From Tanytarsus gracilentus (lineage: Eukaryota > Arthropoda > Insecta > Diptera > Chironomidae): 64,000 nucleotides of DNA. Where the stretch lies: the NCBI GenBank assembly GCA_038502055.1, contig JAXRKN010000040.1:2728001-2792000 (forward strand), given 5' to 3'. The notes under the pieces were generated by a model. That model saw nothing but the letters and a program-made list of their open reading frames with translations, was not told the origin of the DNA and searched no databases. Of the stretch, positions 1 to 13,200 are shown piece by piece. Position 1 is the first letter of the stretch. Each line of letters opens with the position of its first letter. The position numbers and the translations under genes were made by a program.

Positions 1-1231
1 ATTTTTTTTTGCAAGAAAACATCGTATTTTTAGAGTGTGTGTAAATTCCTTTTGGCAATGTCATATAATTTACAAATAGTCCCCGAAAAAAAAAATCTTT
101 TTTATGTTTATTCTTTTCAGAACCATTAATCTCATGATATATTCACAATTTCTCTTTCATTAAATGATTTCTTTTCAGGAAGGAAAATGAGAAAAAAAGC
201 TCGATAGAAAATGAACCGAAAATTTAGGAGGAAAAAGAAGAAAGCGGAAAAGAAAAGATTGTTGAATCGCTCTATATATTCTTTAATATGTCTTTCTTGT
301 TCATATGACCGATGAACAATAGGTTTTATAGGAAGAAGAGAGTAATCAGAAGAAATATATATATACTGAAGTTAGTTGAGAAGGAGGATATGAAGAATAG
401 CGGGGCTAGGATAAGAACGGCTAAGTATAAATAAAATGAATTGAGCTAAAAACTTTTTGCGTTTCTCTCATCTGTGACGGTCCTAAATTTCGTTTTCGTC
501 TTTTAGTATTTTTTTTCATTAACTACACATTAAGTCCAATGTGGAGTGTGAGTGAATTGTACATCATTACATTACTTTTTTATCTGTTGTTTGTTCTTTC
601 TTTGTTGTTTTCCTCTGAATAGGTTTTGATTAGTATTTTATTGTTTAGCTGGTAAACTTGAAGGGGTGAATTGAATTGAAGACTTTGAGAAAATTTTGAG
701 TTTTTAATTCTAGTGATTTCGGGAAATTACGAGGAATATTTTTTAATTGTCTTTATTGCACCTCAAAGAAATAACCCCAAGTTTACCATCTAAAACAAAC
801 TTTAATTTTATTTCTTAAAAATTATTGAAATTCCGATGATTTCTTTACGTAAAATGAACTTGTTATTTTTTTATCACGTAAACTTCTTTAACAAACATTC
901 TTTTACGCCCTATTCAGGAGAAGACAACAATTTCTTATTTTTATCATTATTTTTTATCTTAAGACAAAAGAAATCATTTCAATTGTTTGTATGTAAGGAA
1001 TAAAAAGAGATTTTACGATTATCCTGAACAACATTTGATTAAAATCTCGTTGACATTTTATGATTTATGTGGCCTCGGTTTTTTTCATAAAAAAAGTGAG
1101 CAAGTCAATTGGCAGAGGGAATACGATGGTCGAATTTTTCTCCGTTGAAATTGTATTCAATGTCTGCGAACAAAAAAGTTTTTAATTTTCAGCAGAGGGA
1201 AAAGTTGGGTTGCGTTGAGATTAAAACACAC
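1..1231. other. Intron of stomatin A running off the left edge
   Basis: Bounded at 1231 by the GTGTGT donor after RYLQ. I looked on the minus strand for the expected last exon (TLNTISAEK) and did not find it, so it should lie to the left of the window. Otherwise AT-rich sequence with no recognised feature. Confidence 0.6.
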
Positions 1232-4200
1232 CTGAAGATATCTAAGTTGTAACGCAGCAGGTGAATCGCCAATGATCTCTGAGGCCTCCCGAAGGGCACG
1301 CGATGCCTTCTGTTCACCCTCCGCTGCTATGACCTTTGCTCGTGCTTCTCGTGATGCCTCAGCCTGTTCATTGATTCATGAATAAAAAGTCCACTTGTAC
1401 AAAATGTTGCAATATCACATACCTCTGCAGCCATTGCCCTTTGCAATTGTACCGGAAGGCGTACATCCTTTCTACAATATGACGTTGAAACAAGTGATTA
1501 CAACTTTTTGAAAGTTCAGAGTGAGCATTTTGTCATCATATAGCTCTCGCTATGTCGAAGAGAGTGGATAAAGTTTTTATCGAGAAAAACTTGCTCTTGG
1601 ACACAATAGAATTAGCTTCTCTCTTTTTTTAGAAATCAAAACGTGTATACAGACTTTTAAACAATGTTAAAAGATCTTGCACGACCGATGCATGTGTAAG
1701 AGAGCTCAATTGTTGTTCATTTTTACCCAACCCGAAAAAAAACTTTTTTTATTGCTTTTTCCCTCAACAGCTCTAAAGAAACTTTTATCTTGCAAATAAA
1801 AGCTTCAACTTCGTTATTTTCCAAAAGCGAGATGCCAGAGCTGTAGACGTTGATGATGATGACGATGATATTACAACTTTCTTCCAGTGATGCGAGCATT
1901 TCATTTATTTTTTCTCGGTAAATTAGTTGCGACATTAATAAATTACCATAAATTATATTTAATACATCGCACAATTTACTTCATCATACGGAATGGCATA
2001 ACATAATGAAAAGGGAGCCCACCCCAGCAAAACGAATGTGTGTGTGTTTATGACTATTCATACTTACATCTCAACACGCTCGACTGTGTAGATTACAGAG
2101 CGTATAGCATGGAGGTTGAAAAACGGAAAGAAGAAAAATTCAGCAACAGGGGTGAAAAAAGCTCAAATCTAATTATCATGTTTATTACCTTTTATTCCCC
2201 ATGCGTCTGATTAATTTATATTGAAGTGTGGCAATAAAATAGTTGTAATAAAAATTATCATCAAATACCGAAAAATTGGGATACGATAATATACCTGTGG
2301 CTTCATCCAACGAGAGCTAAGCGAGTTTTAGAGGAGGAGGAATGAATTCGGGCAGTTTTTCATTGTTATTTTTAAGGCATGCCCGGGATTTTTAGTGTAT
2401 TTAGTCCATTCCAAATAAAGAAAATATATTTTCGCAAGGATACAGGCACAAAAAGTTTGTTTTACAGAAGGAAAAAAAGAAGAAAAAAAGTTTTTAAAAA
2501 AGTGTAAAATAAAAGTTTTAATGTGAAAAGAGTAGCCATTGATAAAAAAACTCTCCCTGAAGTTTCTGATACACATGATAAAAGTGTTAAAATTCATCAC
2601 TCTTTTGTGTGGTAGCATTTATATATATATAAGTTATTATACGATGAACATGATGATGGAAATGAATTCATATCGCCAGTGGACAAAAATGGAATTTAAA
2701 TAATTTACAGAAGCAGAGAATAAGAGCATGCTAGTGACGCAGTTTGGAATGCGAGTAAAAGTTGTATCGTGTGATATGTCTGTGTGTATTCGTGTTAATG
2801 TGTGGAGGTGAGAGATATGAATTTTTAAAAGCATTTTCGCAACTCAATCTCTCATCTCAATTTTATTGCATGTCATTCCAAAGCGGTCATCACTTTCATG
2901 TGCGTATGTGATTTATTATTCCTTGGTGCACCAGGTGAGCCAAATTTCATTTTTCGGTGTGTTTGGGCGGAAAAGTGGGTCAAAATCAGTTATCGAGTAG
3001 ATTAAAATTTTGCGGACAAAATTGACATACCACACTGGACGAGAGTTCCGCGAAGTATGCACAATTTCATGCCTCAATAATTTCGATCCAATTTTCCACC
3101 CTGCGTGATAATGGCAAAATCTCCGTAATTAATCTCACAATGGTCCACTCACCTGCATACTTCCAGAGATTGTCATGCGCTCGCTTAAGATTTCGTGCAA
3201 ATGTCTAGTGCCCATAGTCTGCATAAGTCGGCGATGACCAAAAATTTGCCGGATGTGATAATACAGAATGAAATAATGCCAAATTTAATATTGTCGAACT
3301 TAATCGAATGGAAAGTGGGTAAAAAGTTTTGATCTCGATAAGAAATCAAATAAATTTTATCCGATAAGTAAAAAATTTATAGGTTTTGCAAAAAGCTATG
3401 CGGGTTCGTTCGTAAATTACGCAACAAATATAAATTTCGAAAAAACGCGACCCTCCCTTTAAAGTTCCGATGGGGGCGTTGCGTAGTTTACGAGCGAAAC
3501 CCTGTTACACACATTACGCAATGTTGTCTGTGCCAACAATCTTGTACTGTGATGAGCATTCTCGACATTTGCAATTGAAATTGTAGCATTATTCACTCGC
3601 TGTATGTACCATAAATAAGATGAAAAATTAGTCACTAATAATATTAATTTGCGGAGTTGCCCTTACGTAGTACACGACGGCATCAACACTCACTGTAACA
3701 CTGTCTTTCGTTAAAACCTACAGTGAGAAAAATTTTCTTTAATTACACACGTCATTAATGTGTAACCTGGATATGTGAAAATGAATAGACCATTGAAATT
3801 AATTTGACTGGAAATTTTTCGTTCACGTCGTCGAAATATTTTGCGTTCTAAATTACATTTTTTTGGCTATATTCCATCATCATTATATTTTACAACAAAT
3901 TTTCATCTAAAGGAAATTATTACGCTCTATCATCACACATATCACAAAATTACTTCTACATACATAAAAAAGAGTCAGGGGCCAGAAACTTGGACATAAA
4001 TATGTGAAAAATATAAAAATTTAATTTTATACAAAAAAGTTAAAATATTTTATATACAAATAAATTTACAAGTTTCTTGCCCCTTGAGAAGAGAAAGATA
4101 AAATTAAAAAAGCAAAAAACACATACAGGAAATTGGAAAATAGAGAAAGAGGGAGAAAAATGTACGAGTGAAAGGAAAAATTTCTGTGCTCCCCTTTTTA

Positions 4201-7200
4201 CCGCAAAACAAAGTTTTCAACAACTTCGAAAAATGCTTTTGAGCAAAAGCTGCTGTTGTTGCTTTTCATTTAAAAAGTGCTATTCGAAAATTTTCATCTC
4301 GATATATTTTTTATGAAGCACAAAATTTTTCCCTCCATTCCGTTTTCTCTACAACAGCAATTTCAATTCTAAAAATAGCAAATACTGAATAAGGTTCAAG
4401 TTGAGGTTTATGGCATTGAGGTATAAAAAAAAATTACATAGAGAAGGAGTAAAAGTTTGAAAATAAAGTTATTTTTCTACCATTATATAGTTTAACAAGT
4501 AATTTAGTTAAGGTTAATTGAACTATTAAAATGAAGTTAGCGACTAAGAGCTGAAGAAAATTGAAAGAAAAAGCCGTTGTAGATGTAAAACAACAATGTT
4601 TCGTAATAAAATTTAATTTTGTTATATTTCCGTTCGCAGTCTTGCTGTTGATATTTCTCATTTTTATCTTTACTGTGAATTTGTGTATGTGTTTCTTGTC
4701 GAATACACTGGGGAAATATGCTTGAGGTACCAAAATTAATTTGAATAACAAAATAATATTTGAGCTTAGTAATTTTGGTTTTTCAAAGTCAAAAAGTTGA
4801 GAAGCAGGTTAATTAGAAGAAATAAATTTTAACCAAACTTCTAAGCTTCTTGATGATAATCAACACAATTTCCCCAGGTATATATATTTTAGTTGCTGAA
4901 CGTGGTCTGAGAGATGCTGTAAGAAGAAAAGGTTATCAATCAAATTGGTCTTGATACTTAATTCTTGTGGTGGAACATCGTATGTGCGTGTACGCAAGTC
5001 AACGCGAGCATAGGCATCGATACATGGTAGTATGAAAAATATTCCTGAAAGAGAAGAGAAGAGATAAGAAGTAAAGAGGATGAAAATATGAATACGAAAT
5101 ATTGAAGTTGATTTAATTCGGCATTGTCGTCACGCATATTAAAGCGGTCTCATGTGCTTTCTTGTCAGCAAATCCACTCGCTCTTGTTGTGCTCGACTTT
5201 CCATGGATGCTGTGTTTGTCGTTTTTTATTGTGCCAGAATAAATCGAAAGAAAACAATTGTATTGTGCCTTGATGCGAATATTAGTTGCGAAGCCAACGG
5301 AATAAAAAAGAGCGAAGGCAGAGAAAAAAATGCCAAATGGTTTTCAATTTGTTAAAGTAATTCGGTGGAGAATTTCTCTCCTCGGTTCATGAACTTTCCA
5401 ACCAAAATCATTTTCCATCTCAAACAGCACTTAAATTTCTTAACACAACACAAGCGGCACCATACAACTCGCTCACGAACACGTCCATGCGATTCTTGTT
5501 CAATTTTCACATTTTTCTCTCAACAGCCTTAGGCTAGGTTTTTTCATTCTCTGTTGTACATTTTCCCATTCACATACATGGTGAATAACAATACTTCTGT
5601 TTCATTTTATGAAGCCAGAAAGGCAAGGAACATGATTCATATTTCATATGTATTTCGTGTTCACACCGCGACGACGATAGAGAAAAATTATGTGTAGAAA
5701 AATGTAAATCCAGTGAAATGAGTGTGAGAATTTAAATATTTTAACAGCAGCGCAAAAGCTTGTAAGAAAAATGTAAATTTTACCCCCCGTTGTGAATTAA
5801 TCAATTTCCTTTTCATAAATTATAAATATCACTTGAAGTGGTGGAAATTGAATTTCAAATCAGTAGCATTCGATAAATTTTCATCATTTATGTGGTACGA
5901 AAAATTTGAAATTTCATAAATCAGATTTTAAATGTAAACAAGAAGTTGTTTACGATTGGAATTTTTTGAGTATGTACATCCTTTTGGGAAAATTAATTAT
6001 AAATTTTTCCTTCGTAGAAATTGATCGAAATTGGAGAGTTTTCTTAAAACATAAGATAAATGGACGTTGGGGTTGATTTTGGGGCATAATTGAATTTTAT
6101 ATTTCTAAATGGCGGAATAAAATATTTCTAAAGCTTTAAAAAATTGAAAGCTTTTTCATGATTTAAAAAAGTTTACATTTATGAAAGTTTCTTCTCCTCG
6201 CATAATTTTTTCTCAACAATTCTTCTCACTCAGTGAACGTGGTTCACCTATCAAATATTCATGATAAGATGTTTGAAAGATAGCTTGAAGGGGAACAAAA
6301 AACTTCTTTGTTTTTTTTTATTGTTCGAGATGAAAGTATAAGCAAGAAGTTGTTTTGAATCAGTAGTACAGCAAAAAATAACAAGAAAAAAAGTAGGGAG
6401 AATAGCGAGTATATGAGAAGGAAACTTTATGATAATAAAAGAAGTGCATGAAGAATCACGTTGTTTATGAAATTTGACGATATTTAAATTGCTTTGTTAT
6501 TTCCGTAACGACGAAAAAAAATTCTCTTTTCTCAAAGAAATTTTGCTTTCGCATAGAAAGTTTTTGCATACTAAAAAGCTTTTTAGTGATGCATATAGCT
6601 TCCGTTTTGCTATCGCAACCGCACAACAGCAATGATTTGCAGACACAAAAAAATTAAATGGCATTAAAACATTTAGTAGTTTTAATTTCTGCGTTCTAAG
6701 AGAGGGAGCAAAAAGTTTTAATTTACCTGGGCCTTTTGCTCCTCCAGCCATCAATCTTCCCAAGCGGAAAATTACGGCACGTTCGTACTCCTGAACGACC
6801 TGCAAAAAAGTAGAGAGAGAGAAACAGAAATCAATGACTCTATCAAAAGCAAATTTTCCAACACAATATAAAGCGTTTTCGGAAATGTTGCTTCTGTCGT
6901 TATATTGAAAAGTTCAAGCGCGCGCCCATAAGTTGATTTCAATATGCTCAAAAATTGAAAAGCAAGCGAGATCCTTTTTTTGTATATATATATGAGAATG
7001 AAAGATATTTAATGAGCTTTCATTTTTCTTCCAAATGCTTCGAGAGGTGTTGAGGCGATAATTTATGGAAGTTGCCTCTCTGTGCACTGTAAACGAACCG
7101 TCGTATAATGATGGTTGAAAAGGGATAAACAACAGTAATAATATTCATAAATCTTAATGTGCTTTATATATTTTTTCTCTCCCTTTTTTCCGTTACAATA

Positions 7201-10200
7201 ACACTTTTAGGTGTTTCTCCTTGAGCCACCCGGAAAAGTAATTTTTGCGCTTGATTAAAATCTTGTGGGTGAACCCTCGTAGACCTTTTTAATATTTTGT
7301 AATAAATTTGCAGGAAAAAACATTTAAATAAATATGTTAAAAAATAACAATTCCAGTTTTCCGGGCGGTCACATTATTTTCCTCTTCTCCATATACTTCC
7401 AATAATCTCAACAAGTCGCACGATTTATGGCAAAGCACTAAAAATATTATATGTGGGAAAAAGTGATGGAGCAATAAACAAAAATTGTTTACAGAAATGA
7501 TTTACGCTTCAAACAATTTGCAAATATCCCATGATTTGCTAATGAAATTACTTCCACAACCACAAAACACATATCCAGATCTATCTTTCTGCTTTTATGC
7601 AGAGGAAAAAACTTTTTTATGCTTTTTTGCTATCATTCGAATGATAGAATTCTCCTGAAATTCGCTGGTACAAAAACAACTTGGAAAAGTTCGCTCCAGT
7701 GCACAAAGTGAACTAGACACAAAGTAAAGTCTCTTGAGAATTGTCAAGAGACATTTTACAGCTTCTTGGTTTCATATTTCCACTTTCTCTGAGTGTTTCG
7801 CAGAAAACTTGAGTAGCAAAATAGAAATATTAAATTTATAATTTCAAAATGAAAGTGAAATTCTCGCTGTAATAAGAGAAAAATTTCATAACAATTATTA
7901 ACAGCAACATCTCGTAAGGGTAACTTTTTCTTGCGAAAAGTTTTTATGATTTCAACTCTCAACAGCATATCTGAACAACACAATTAATTGTGTTTTCATC
8001 ATGAAGTACGAAATGATGAGAAAAGTGCGGAGGAAATAAAATTATGATAAAAATCTTCTCATCTAAAGTTTCACTTAGAAAAAATTCTTTTGATGAACTT
8101 ATTCAAACTTTTTTTTGAATTCAACAAAGAAATGTTGGTGAGGGATGAAAAGTCCTGAGAATCAAGTCGAGTTTAATTATAAATTACTTAAAAGTTTTGA
8201 AAGTTTATTAAAAAAATTTGCTCAATGAATTTAAAAATATAATTTTTTAATCAAAAACTTTTCAAAGCTTGATTCAACAAATTTTATAAAAACTCTGAGT
8301 TACTAACTCCAAAGAAAAACATCATCAAAAGAGCTTTATGCAACATGGTGATGGAAAATTGCATCAACTTTATGGAGATCCCTTTTTTGTGTCGCAAAAG
8401 CTCTAGAGAAAAGAAAATCGTTTTATAATAAATTGATTTTGATCTCATTCAGATGACTTTGCGAAGGGAAAAGCATTCAGGCAAGGAAGGAAGCAGGAAA
8501 AAGAAGAAATTTTTCTCACTTCTTTTCCTCCTCCCTTTTTTTGACGAGATTTATGTCTTTCGATATGATTCATGCTGCTATCGCTAGAAATTTCCTTTCG
8601 CTTTTTGTACTTTCGGATCGTAAAAAATTCGCTTTTTCCTCACACACAAACCCAACAGTTGCGTATTGAATAATTTTTGAATGAAAACATTCATCTTCCA
8701 ACTGCCACTGTGGTGATCATGAATTATGAATGACTTTGTAGTATAGAAATGCGATGATACTTTTGTTTTTCGTTTATTATTAAGAAATCTTCTTTGCCTC
8801 AATCTCGCGTGCGTTCTCATAAATTATTCTCACGATAAAAACCATTTTCCGCGCTCATGGTACAGAGAAGATTCTACCATGATTGATGTTTTGTTATAAA
8901 TCACGAGGCCTACTCACCTTGAAGCAAACCAATAAACTAAATGGCATCGTTAAGAACACCAGAACCCAGGATAGAAAGATAAGGATTTTTCCGCATGTTG
9001 ACGCTTCATAGTTCTCCTTTTCGTCAGCTGCAAAAATAATTTTAAAAACATCTTTTTATGTTGTTTTTCCACTAAACATCTATCTCATGAAATATTTATG
9101 ATGAAATCTCGCAAAGATGAAATGAAAACACAGAAAAAAGTCATGGAGCAAAATCTTCTTTTTTTGCAGTTCATAGGATTTTTTCACTCAACACGAAATA
9201 TTGAAGAAAAACTAAAAAGTGTATGGTGATGAACGAGAAGAAAACTGCAACACGAAAATGCAAGATGATAAAATTATTTCATGATAAATGATGAGCATAT
9301 TCCATGATGATAAATGTTTCAATTTTTATTTTCTAAGAAAGTAGGGTAATTTTGGTAGTGCAGCGAGAAATATTAGAAATTAAATACATTTAACAACTTC
9401 TTGGATAGGGAAATTCTACGGAATGAAAGACTTGAAATATTTATTTAAAAACTTTATCAAATAATAAAATATATCAAGTGTTCCATCCCTTTTCTATAAA
9501 TACAAGAACACTAATGTTCGTGACCATGATGGTGATGATGATAAAAATACACATCAAATAGTGACAAACTAAAGGTTTTTTCATGCCAGAAACTAAATGT
9601 GATACATATAATGTGGAAAAGTTTTTCTCGTCGTTATAACATCGTGGTGTCGTAAGAGTCAAATTTAATTAATTTGCTAAATGTCATATAAGACAATGTT
9701 GTGCAATAACTTTTCTAAGCTAAATAATTGGTGTACATGAACTTTTTCCTTTAACGATACATGCTTCTTCTTTTTCATGACGACATTTGTCAGTTCGGCG
9801 ACACTTAAAGCTTTCAATATACGTTACATGGTGCCTCTATACAATTATACACTTATAATGACTTTAACGATGCTTGCCCTAGTCAAAAAAACTTCTTATC
9901 ATTAACTCCTAAAGAAATGTCACACACTCGTCGTGACGTTTATGCAAGAAGAAAATTATCGAGCATTAAAAAAATTTGCAAGATTTATATAACGAATAGA
10001 GAATACGAACGAGAGAGGAATATGGATTATAATGGTGAAATAAGAAGAAAACTGGGAGAAAGGAGATCTAGCTCATAATAAATTCTAACAACGGACGTTA
10101 CATCTTATGTTTAATTAATTAGTAATCAATTAAGAAAAGGGGGATTGTTTTTAACACGGGGAAAAAACAGAAAGGATAGAAAAAGATATGGAAGCATAAG

Positions 10201-13200
10201 AAAAAGGTGGTTTTTGTGGAAAGTTGCAATTTTGCTCAAAGACAGATAAGAGAGAGGGGGAAGGATAAGAGAGGAAGAAAAAAAATTAAGCAAGAGAAGA
10301 AAGATATTAAAGTAGAAGATGGATTTACCTCCTGTTCTGTACACAAGATTGTTCTGATTCATTTTCGATACGGTTTCAACGGGAGGATGATATTCTCTTT
10401 GATAATCTCCGCGAGAGAAAAGAAAATTATTCAATTGATTTCTTTCCTACTAATTTTATATTTGGGTTTCTTTTAGTGTTTTTCTTCTGTTATCCCTATC
10501 TCACAGTAGCTTTCATTTAATTATATTATTTATTCACTATTCATATCTGGGATAGACGTTCGCATAATACTGTACAAGCATAATACAATAAGCAACATGT
10601 TCGATAATGAAAGATAGAATTAATGGAATATAAGGCTTGAAGATTATATCTTTAATAACACTTAAAAATAGCACTTCAATAAACACATAAAGATTGGGAG
10701 ATTAGGGGAAAGTTTTTAGTTCGTACACTCAAACAGATGAAAATAAAAACAAACAAAAATTATCTAGAAAAGGGTCTGACGTTAGAGCTTTTGACAATTT
10801 ATTTTTAAATACAAATTTGTTGATAAAATTTAGAAAAGTTTCTTTAAATGAAAAGCTCATTTTCAGATTCTTCTCTAGATATTGGCGAAATTAAAAATAA
10901 ATATTTTCTTTTGGCATATAATTGACCTCATTTTCAGCCTCTGTCGCCATCTTTAATGCAATTCAAACAGAATTTAAAGTCTCTTCTCATTCTGAGCACA
11001 CACCAAACACACAATATTGAGTTTGCTCAACAAGATTAAGTTCTTTTAATTTGTCTTCAGACGCGCCGAAAAAAATCCTCTTCAATTCATTTTTATTAAC
11101 TTTCATCCTCTTTCATGGGCTCATCTTAGCTTTGATTTTTTTTACTCTTCTTAGCAGCCTCTCATACAAATGGAACTACTCGAGAGTAAGTGAGAGAGTG
11201 AAACAGACAAATTGCTTTTCGTGATTTATATTTATCGAGATTATGCTATTTAAACAGTAGAGAAAATTTCTTTTCCAAATGCTTTTTTTGGCGAATGGAA
11301 TTTTTCTCTTCGCTCGCTACAATATGCGAAAAAGTGATGGATTGCTGGGTTAAGCCGAAACGCCGCTTTTGTACTCGTTTTCGACGATGTGAGTTCAATA
11401 AAGAGCGCCAGCGTTAAAAAATAGAGAAAAATCACCCTAGAGCATAAAAGCAGAAAAAACTTAATGGAGTTTACATTTATTGCTCTGTAAATTGTTAGCT
11501 GCTTTGGGGTGAACAAAAAATAGCATGAATTTAAATGATATTCCAATAGTTGAAAATCATACATCAAAAAACTTGCTCGTATGTTGTGTCATCCATTTCG
11601 TAAATTCTAATGGGGTTATTGCTGTTTTATGGCGAAAAATATTTTAACGCCGGATTTGTGGAAAATATTTAAACAATTCTGAAGCTCTCTTTTAGCTTTC
11701 ATTTAAAGCTGACATAAATTTTCACAAAAAGATCTGTTTATTCAAGTGAACAGAATGAGCCACATGATGCAGCAAATGTAAACTTTTTTAATTTACGAAT
11801 TTCTCGCATAGCGAAACAATTTAAAAGGACAACGAACATTTTTGGATTTAATCCACGTTTTTAATATGTGCCGTGTTTTTTTATCCAAATTTATTTATTG
11901 TGATATGTTCTAGTTGTGCATCATCATGAATACAGAACAATAGCGAAATTGCTCATTTTTTATTTCACTCGCAACAGCAACACAACTCCCTACTGTGATC
12001 TCGCTATTCTCTCCAACACATGAGACCCACAAACATTTAATTGAGTTGCAGTGCAACATGGCAAAAAAGCTCTCAAAAATGCGAGAGAGTTGTTGTGTGT
12101 GCTTTCACCGTAGCGTATCATAAATTATGCTCGCCTCCTCATACATGTGAACCCATTCCACCTCTTTCACTCGATTTTGATGCAAATTTTATGCAAATCG
12201 TCATTAAAGTGAAAGGTTTTTGCGGTCAGAGCACAAAATTAATTACCAATTGTGTGATCTGATAAAAATTCTTCATCTCAGCACTTTGTTTCAGTTTAAA
12301 ATTCTGTTGCAGTCGACATAAAAACTCCTAATTAGTGTTGCACATACACATTTTATTTCACTCTTTTCTCTCACACTTATTTTTTTTTGGCAAACTTAGC
12401 AAAAAGCAATAAAAATGCATGAGGAGGAGCGGAAAAGTTTTTTATCATCGCATCATTTGCCGGAAAATAAAGTCATGAAAGAATGCGGCTCGTTTGCACG
12501 AATAAACCATTACACAAAACCAACAGGTACTAAATAAACTTTACTCTTACTCGCATAGCATTTTCACTTCGCCATAACAGCAGTATAAGCATATCGAGGT
12601 ATTCACTAGAGGCATTTTCAACGGTGCCTAATCCTCACATTCGTTTGCTGAAAAATATAGAGCGTAGGATTAAAAGCTCCGTATGGTATAATGGGTGGGA
12701 AAATATTGTAAATTTAATGCTCAGGCATCGAAAATGCAAACAAACTCCACTTTCGTTTATTTACGCAAGCCTTCTTCTTAGATATATATAAATATAAATG
12801 TATGCTAACCACCTCTCCCAGCTCTAATATATCACATTCTTTATTTGCCTAGGATTGGGTGTGTGAAATGTTGTGACGTACGCTGGGGATTCATTTGGTA
12901 GTTGTTTGAGAACAATTTACTTTATGATGTGCGAAAATGACACTGAGACTTACTCGTGAGAAATGATGTTGATTCTGATGATGGAAGTGAAATCTCTTGA
13001 GCTTAATTTCATACGCGGGGAGGAAGTGCTTAAAAAGTTTTCATCACAATTGAATATTCCGTAAAATCCTTAAGAGCATCATAAAGTTGTGAAATCACGT
13101 AAAAGCATTTAGTGAATGGCAAAAAGCGTATTGGGGGAACGTTGAGAGAATGAGAAAAACAATTTGAAGTGGAAGCTTGCAAATTTTCACCTTTAACATT

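Noticed and set aside
10126..10434. 102-codon minus-strand ORF taken as a gene
   Set aside because: It starts at TTG and runs through a splice donor at 10328; only the short part before the donor fits stomatin A.
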